This document shows, piece by piece, positions 56,771 through 64,000 of a stretch of DNA of 64,000 nt (position 1 is its first letter; each line of letters opens with the position of its first letter). Below the pieces are notes generated by a model. The model was not told the DNA's origin, did no database searches, and was given only the letters and a program-made list of their open reading frames with translations. Source of the stretch: Sipunculus nudus. Its lineage: Eukaryota; Annelida; Sipuncula; Golfingiida; Sipunculidae. The position numbers and the translations under genes were made by a program. The stretch lies in contig CM049310.1 of the NCBI GenBank assembly GCA_026874595.1, positions 32,615,558 through 32,679,557 on the forward strand. Reading direction: 5' to 3'.

Positions 56771-57275
56771 TGTAGGTGAGGTCCTACAATTTTCCAGGCC
56801 ATCTTATTCCTCTACGTCGGTTCCGCCACCGACGTCGTCTGCTGCTCCGTCACAGCACTGTGATTCCTCGTTCCAGCGTTACAGGTAGGTGCTCCCTCCC
56901 CAAGGCATGTCTGTTTTTTTTCTCATTAATACAGAAACAGCTCACAATTATGTTTACGTAATAAAACCCCCACATTCCCTCCCTGTGATAGTGGTTTTGT
57001 TAGTTAACTGTTGTGAGCTTTTCTGTATTACAAACATCGCTCCCTCCCAGTCCTCTTCCTTACGCCTTCGAAAATGTGATTATGGGTAACGGAAGTGTGA
57101 CCTAGATACACGGGAACGAGGCGGGATGGGCGATAATAGGCCCAATAAGGGAAAATTTTCGGTTGGCTTACTCTGGCGTATAAACTTTAACAGAGAAAAT
57201 TATCATTAATACAGAAAAGCTCACAACAGTTTACTAACAAAACCACCATTCACAGGGAGGGAATGGGGGGGGTTT

Positions 57276-58183
57276 ATTGTACACAAGACGTGTCGTGTGA
57301 CTTTGTAAACACTGACAAGAAAATGTAACATTTTTAAATGTTTAAAATTCCTGTAAAATTATTGTATCCCAAAATGAAAAGGTCTGATTTGTACAGAAGA
57401 CCAGTAGTGCCCTCTGTGACTGGTTTATTATTTTTAGTGCACTATATATTGGTTCATCACTCCCATTTACTTAAAATGACGACAATTTAATTAAAAAAAT
57501 TATAATAATAAGCAGATATCTTTCAGATTTTCCACGTGCATAAATGCGGGTCACATGATGCAGCTTGCATAAATGGGGTCATGACCTGTACTCTGTGACT
57601 GCGACCTTCTCTTGTTCCATACTTGATCTTCAAGAACATCAGATAAGTTGAGATAACTGAAATGTGGATAGAGGGAAATGCTGCGTGACTAAGGCTCTTT
57701 GACAGCTTGATGATGAAGACTCTAGTATAACTTTAAATCATTGCTAATCTTCCCATCACTGCTACTGAATAATATGTTGGAAATATAACACGAAAATTAA
57801 CTGACGGATTTCTTTGAAATTGGCATGAGCAGAAACCTGAGTGAGAACCTCATGTTGGTTACCCGCCCATATTGAACAAGACTTAACAGATCAACATACA
57901 TGCTTCAGTAGCCTAGATATTTATTAAAAGGGGTATGGCTTAAGTCTAGCGATACTGTGCCTCACTGATGCCAGATATTTTTAGATGTTTACAAACCGAT
58001 GGTGAAAATCGCTGCATGAATTTTGAGCTCACACTGAAAAATCTCATCCTGATCTGGAATTTTGTGCCAAGCAGCTACGTTATGTACCAGTAATTAATGG
58101 CTGTTGTTTCTCCACCTCAGAATAGATGTTAAATGTGTAAAAATGAGGAAATTGTAGGTGGTGCCACCAGTCTTGCACAGCCG
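57276..58183 (+). repeat. Diverged repeats flanking DIRS copy B
   Basis: Duplicate of 50128-51037 with scattered substitutions; no gene. Confidence 0.45.
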
Positions 58184-58685
58184 TTAAAGGCGCCAAATCA
58201 CCAATAAAGCATGTTGAGTAAACATTAAAAATACCTACTTTCCTTTAAAATAAATCTTTATCTGCAAAAATATTGCCTTGAACCCGTTTGCTTACCCTTG
58301 TAAACGAGTGTTAAAAACAATATACTGGGCGCGATCACAGGTGTCAACATAAACATCGCACAAGGGGCCGTGTGCATTGCGGAGTCACAGCACGTGTCAA
58401 TCAGGAGATGCCCTGACTGACTTGGCCCAAAAAATCTAATTTTCCCGTTGGCTGTTTTGCGGCTCACAATCGGACCTCCGGTCACGCGGCCTTGTTATGT
58501 TAAACCTAAACACGTGAACTGTGTTTACCATAACGCAGAGCCATAACAAGGTGTTAAACAGCAGTGTGCGAGGTACTGAGGTTGGTTGCTGGGATGTTTT
58601 TGCTGGGATACTTTCGGATAAAGCAAAACTGAAATGACAGTGTGAAAGAATAGGCATAATATTGCTCCTGATTATGTCTCATTAA
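58184..58685. mobile_element. TTAA-flanked non-autonomous element, copy 3
   Basis: Duplicate of 51038-51539 created by the tandem duplication. Confidence 0.6.
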
Positions 58686-59218
58686 GTTTTTTTTAAGGTT
58701 AATCAGTACAAGATGTTTCATGGCAATCCATCCTGCCAATTCATGAACATTTTGACCTTTTGTATGGATATTTACAAAACAATTTTGGAATGTTAGAAAC
58801 ATGATTGCGAAACATATTCTTTTGCCCCGTAACTCAAAGAATATAAGTCGCAATAACGTAATTTCCAGGTACCACAAAGGGCAGTCAGCACACCACTGAC
58901 AGTCTACAATTAAGCTTCCTATATGCTACCAATACGATTTGTTTTCTGCTTTTGAACGGACCAATGGCTGAAATATGTCTGCCCGAAAAAAGTAAAAGTA
59001 AACATTTTAGTAGATGGCGCTTCCAGACTCCTTCAGCAGGTATATTCAGCAGTCTCAATAAGCACAGAAAATTTCATGACATGCAATCGGATCAGCAGTT
59101 CCTGAGAAGTCTGACCTTTACTAAAAAAGACTCTAAATTAAGATATACTTACATCTATGTTTTATGTCCCGTAACCCAGAGATAATAGGTCAAACTGGTC
59201 TCATTTTCTGAACCCACG

Positions 59219-60089
59219 GAGGACCTATCAGGACGTGACAGCACGTCAAATTTGTACTTCCTGGGTACTGCATTTCCGGAATGTGCCCTGCTGAAGTTTG
59301 GACCAATAACTGTAGTTATGTCATCCATAAAAATACCAGTGGAATGCGTAAAAATGGCTAAATTGTAGGTGATTACACTAGTATATGCAGCTTGCATACG
59401 GTTCCCCAAGATCAATAAGTATATTAAAATATATAGACAATTAAACCTGCTGTTCCTTCGTTAAATGTCATAATGCATTGATCTTTTTACTTACAAGAGC
59501 CTAGGTTCCTGGGTTGCCCATGTTTTCATTACTCTGATTATATGGGTCACAGTGGCCTCATTTTTCACATAGGACTTGTTAAAGCCTGTCAGCATGGTTC
59601 TTACAGTTGCATTTTGTGATCAGTTGGACGGCTGCCTGCAAAACGGACTGCCGACAGACCCATCCATGTAGGTCGGATGACCTTCAGAAAGCTAAACTAA
59701 AGTGCGTAAAATTAGAGAAATTGTACGAGGCGCCACCAGTCTTCTACGACAGTCGAAATCTCAAAGGCAATATGTATACCGACTTTCAAGATTTGCAGTG
59801 AAGCCGTTCCTAAACAAATCCACACAACGGTTTGTGTTTTATATGACATCTTTTGACAGGCTAAACCTACTACATGTGTTTGCTACCGGTAACTCGCACA
59901 ATCTACGTTACTATGGACTGATTTAAATTTCGGGATGCATGTGAAATGTGAATGCACAAGGCAGATCATGTGTCTTGCCCTTACGATTTCTGCCTTGTTA
60001 ACGGATATACAAACGAACCCACGTACGGGCTGACAGGAAACGGACAAAGGGTCTTCCCTGCAGCACAGATCACCGACAGTCAGCCGAGC
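59219..60089 (-). mobile_element. Family I HINE-like relic, minus strand
   Basis: On the minus strand it starts at 60089 with GCTCGGCTGACT and an inner partner GGTGATCTGTGC, then a TTTGTCCGTTTCC phrase, matching the family I left end. GAGGCGCCACC at about 59728 is a remnant of the palindrome. Its other end is not recognised. The tandem duplication breakpoint touches its edge. Confidence 0.5.
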
Positions 60090-60171
60090 TATGAAAAATG
60101 GCAGAGTGATAGTTCCAGTACAACATATGACAGAAAGTGCACTTATTAGGTCATTTGTATCTCTTTGGTAA

Positions 60172-60531
60172 GTGAGTCATTGTTACCTTAACGAATTTTT
60201 CAAGCTAACAGAGCGCGAGCAGATTCGTGTGACGCCACTGACATCCACATCTTGGCAATATAGTTATAATATAATAGTAAGATACTACGCCGGTTTATCA
60301 ATCCGACGAATCACGGTCACGGGGGAAAAACCCGACCCGACGAACCTGGATGAGATTGCGCGGGCCTATTCTAAAGCAAGAAATAGCAATATCTGGAACA
60401 GCCGCTTCGATCATTTCAGTCCTGCGGCGTTATTGGCCAAAGCATTTTCATTTAACATGCCTTATATTGATCTAAAACAATACCGCATGTATATGAAGGT
60501 TGGATATGTATGCGACCGTATACCCACCTGA
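60172..60531 (+). other. Open frame of about 119 codons, unknown
   Basis: Open without a clear ATG start (a GTG or a splice acceptor would be needed). Composition is protein-like and non-repetitive, with several charged residues (EIARAYSKARNSNIW). It could be an exon. I recognise no family, and the next possible exon is not evident. Confidence 0.2.
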
Positions 60532-63500
60532 AGAACAACTCGGTGAGACTAAATGTACTTAAAAACTACCTGTCAGGACAGTATATACATTAAGACCAGT
60601 TTTACAAAAAGACCGAATGTATATTTATACTTTTGTAGAGTTAACCAGCATAAGCTTAACCCACTAGAAATATACAACCGCAAATAAAGGGAAAGTACCA
60701 GAAATAAAACCAGTAGGTATATACATTAGCCCGCAAATTCTGTAAGACAATCTGCAAAATAATATATCCATCACAGAAATACCGCATGTACATACATTAA
60801 CATCGTATTTTCAAACAGTCTACGTAATGCGGGCATTTTTATGGAGGTACAAACTGTTGGAAAGATGCTAATTTGATTTTGATGATTCTGAAACGTGCTG
60901 TGATATGAAAGAATTCAAATGTCATGAACACAGGTTAACGAAAAAAGTAAAATTCCGTGGGTGTCTATCAAACTTCAAGGATGATTAAACACGACGTTTT
61001 AGAAATAATAGGGAATGTAAACTAAAGTTTATGTTTATTGTCGGTGTTGCATTATTTGTAAAATTATGTAAGCCCACCAATAGATCATGTAATGACATAA
61101 AGAACATACAGTGGCAAAATTTCGCAGGGTGAATCATTAATACAAAGCATACCCCGGAACGAGTCATTTGGTGTACACGAATTTGAGTAATTAAGTATGG
61201 TGGGACGTGTCGTTAGCATAGGTGTTTTGAGGCGCCCCCGTGCACACATCAATTACATGTACAAACAATTTGGGAGGTGTCAGAAAGAGATTGATATTGT
61301 GACGCGACACGCAGTTATGTAGACTGGTATCTATCCCAAGAATCCTGGAAATACCAGTTGAAACGTGTTGCTATATATAAAGTCTAATTAAAGAATGGAC
61401 AAAATTAATTTACGATAATAGAGAAATTTTAACCAATAGGAATATATCAAGCCAAAATTTAAAGCGATCCCGTCCACATGTATTGCCCATAGGTGAAAAG
61501 TAATTCGGGAGGCGTTTGACCATACTCAAGACACGTTTTCTCCACAGTTTAAAAAATATTCTCTAAGTTTATCACTCGGAAAACACACAAAGATTGGGAG
61601 AGATCACCAAGATACAGTATTCGAGGGCAAATAAGGTGCAGTTAATATGCAAACATATTAAATAAGGCCCTATTGATAAGGGATAACCAATGTACCTTGT
61701 CTAGCAATAGGAAAAGGTTTAAGATATAATAATGAAAGAAGTACATTATAAATATTATATACGTCATGACGGTTTGAAGGTAAAAAGACCACTTACATAA
61801 ATAAATGCATGTATAAGGTTCTATTCCATGCAGTCTCATAAATATCTCCTGAAGTGAAACATGGCTACTCATGTATGACGCCATTGACGTATTTTACCTG
61901 TCCATATTAGGGCTAAGAATCCAGGGGGGTCATAAAGCATATAAACATATATGTTATGGTCAAATATCTCATCCACTGTATTAGCAAGTGTTCACTCCAG
62001 AAGATTTAATAGTAAATAACTGACTCGAATGAGACGCTAAACAATTTGTTAATACCACTTTGCCCCGGGTGCAGCAGTATATTAGAGTGATCTGCTAATA
62101 AATCACGAGGATATGAATTGGTCCGCACAGCTAAAAGGGGCATATGGAAAGGCTTATATATACTCACCTTTGTCCCATGAATTAAAAGACGACAAGCCTG
62201 CAGGGGCATGAACTGCCTTAATCTGTCAGTACATCATAATTATATTTCTTTACGTTTTATCATTTATAAACCAGAAAGTCGCTGCTTCTCGTCATGTGCA
62301 TTTGTGTTTCAGTTTCGACAGAGTAAAAGTTAGCTAATGTACCATATACATGCACAACCATACTCACAGCACATAAATATAACCTGGAGCAGTTCGCAAT
62401 TCTATATTTATACTTAAATGTACTCTTAATATGACTTATAAGTATTTTCGGCTGTCGAAGCTATAGCTGATCTTCTGTATCGTCCAAACGATAATCCTTT
62501 TAAATATACATGCCGCATTCGAGAGTGCATTATTATATCACCAATATAAAGCATAATGCTGGTAAAAAATATAGTAATAATCTTCTGTAATTTTGTCGCT
62601 TTTTATATCTGAGTTGCTTTTACTTATATAAGGTAGAGTAATATTCAACCAAGATTTCAATATGCGATGAAAAATATTAAGCATATTTTTTTCCTATGAT
62701 ATTCAAAGTTTCCCTGGTTCCTCTTATCTTAATATACCAAATTCTCATTTCACCTTATACTGTGGTTACACCCTGTCACTTTGTGACGATATTTCATTCA
62801 CACTTCATTGTGCACTTGACGGATAAAAGACAGGTATCATACCATTCATCTGAAGATTATTCCACGGGTGCTTGAATCCTTAAATATGAAGCCTATTGTG
62901 GTTATATATAGCCACCGCAATACATACCAATATAGTATAACCTTATCTCATTATATCGTATTTTGAGGATTGTCTGTTTATCAAACTTGAGGCAAAATGT
63001 CTGTTTGTCGTTATTTGGGGTAACAGCTTCTAAAACGTTATCGTCATCACAGGAACTGACCAAAGACAGCATACCGTACGGAAAAACTTCATAAACTATA
63101 TCTCCATAAATATAAATATTAATATTAAAATATCTAAAGAGAGTTCTTACTATAGCATATCATACGAGCTGGTACATGCAATATTGTTGTAGTGAACAAT
63201 CCATGTGAAACGTCTCATATATAATATATAGCCCTAACGTGACTTCTGTCATGTTCTGAGGTCAAAACATTCATCACATTGTGGATTTTACATTCCTTCG
63301 GTAAGTTTTCATTATATGTGACCAAATTTATAATCACATCGTTGATACACATGATAAACCATGATATGAAAAGAAGTCTTAACTTAATAATGGGCATATT
63401 GTTGTACAAGGGAAAGGCTCTTATTTCTAGGTGCATTATAAAATGGCGTTCCCAGTGAACCTGATGACCTAGCGTCCCGTGTCTGTCTTTTGTGACGTTA

Positions 63501-64000
63501 TGAGGTATAATACAGAAAAAACATGCACCGAGTCATTTGCCGTTATGCGTGCAGTCATAAAAGTTTCTAGCAGACGGACACTAAATAGCGCCACATCAAC
63601 ACGCATTTTATTTACTATATATAATTTCAGCTGGTAAATAACATTTTACATGTCTATGGAAATAACCTGTGCGTCACCACAGGTGAAATGAACACCATGC
63701 CAGGATGATCACGTGAAAATAAAAATGCAGCGGAGATTCTAACTCTCCAGATTTTTGCTGCTCCTTTGGGAAAAGGTGGCGGGGTGCGACCAATTCATCC
63801 ACGGTCGGCTGCATGCCATAAAGTCATATTTGCTGAAGGTAAGTATCAAAGCCGAGGGGAATATTGCTTTGAAGCGTTACACAGAATGTAAGCGGCCACG
63901 ACAAAGTGGCCGGGAGCCGGAATTGGAATTGTCCAAGGGAAGGTGACAGAAGCCACAAGAGATTCGCCTATTAGCAGACTAAGGTATACAAGGCTTTGTA
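60532..64000. other. Gene-free stretch, nothing recognised
   Basis: AT-rich sequence without repeats I can match to the rest of the window. A possible small exon at about 63748-63838 ends at a good donor, GAAG/GTAAGT, but has no recognisable product. Confidence 0.5.

Larger units (their letters stand above)
52073..57275 (+). mobile_element. DIRS retrotransposon, copy B (left-truncated by the duplication)
   Basis: Carries the same remnants as copy A from the gag zinc finger on: ORF1 parts (52648-53982), RT/RNase H (about 53968-55330), tyrosine recombinase (about 55800-56770), internal complementary region (about 56925-57029) and right terminal repeat (about 57070-57222). No left terminal repeat. 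Additional breaks compared with A: TGA at 54883-54885 between RT and RNase H, and a TAG near 55767. Confidence 0.92.
52073..59218 (+). repeat. Tandem duplication, unit B (7146 bp)
   Basis: Repeats 44904-52072 from TTGGGACTCCC to AACCCACG, after which unique sequence GAGGACCTATC follows. The A/B junction at 52072/52073 joins flank directly to internal DIRS sequence, so B lacks the DIRS left end. Length differences come from G tracts, a four-base indel and small deletions. Confidence 0.95.

Noticed and set aside
60300-60350. TGEKP in the 60172-60531 frame as a zinc-finger linker
   Set aside because: There are no flanking Cys/His pairs at C2H2 spacing, so the five-residue match is coincidental.
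63748-63838. Small exon with acceptor CTCTCCAG and donor GAAG/GTAAGT
   Set aside because: The splice-like borders are good, but the 30-residue product is not recognised and no partner exon is visible in the window.

Overview
The window is nuclear DNA from an animal, most likely a mollusc (inference). It is AT-rich and intron-rich, with GT-AG introns. Long (AT)n tracts, tRNA-derived SINEs, tandem-repeat-cored interspersed elements and a DIRS-type retrotransposon fill most of it. Only two host genes can be assembled with confidence, both on the + strand. The rest is repeats or sequence in which I recognise nothing.

Region by region. 1-9800 holds no recognisable gene: microsatellites, two elements inserted in (AT)n DNA, a degenerate repeat array and a LINE-tail fragment. 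9801-19590 is a five-exon gene for a secreted protein of about 363 residues (signal peptide, TSP1-like module, RSKR furin-type site, vWA domain with a complete MIDAS), with a TATA-box promoter. Its second intron opens with a 17-bp minisatellite whose units look like splice donors. 20858-41901 is URM1, the ubiquitin-like sulfur carrier of tRNA thiolation. It has five short exons totalling 303 coding bases spread over 21 kb, and the introns are packed with repeats. All exon phases join and the last codons are the diagnostic Gly-Gly.

The URM1 introns contain two families that I read as Helentron-associated (HINE-like) elements. Family I starts GCTCAGCTGACT and ends with its inverse followed by a hairpin around CCATGG. 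Family II starts GCGAACCTGTG and ends with its inverse followed by an AGGCCT hairpin. Their cores are tandem arrays marked by the perfect palindrome GGTGGCGCCACC (18 exact copies found by eye, 23.9-37.5 kb). One array instead carries AGGTCA direct repeats like nuclear-receptor sites.

44558-59218 holds a GC-rich DIRS retrotransposon with inverted terminal repeats and an internal complementary region. It carries remnants of gag, RT/RNase H and a tyrosine recombinase. Most of it, plus 1.9 kb of flank, is duplicated head to tail (44904-52072 and 52073-59218). The element was already inactive before duplication. 59219-64000 has a minus-strand family I relic and otherwise nothing I can name.

The two host genes have no evident functional link. 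The main interest is the repeat biology: palindrome-phased arrays, conserved hairpins, a donor-like minisatellite at an exon edge, and a readable DIRS integration junction.
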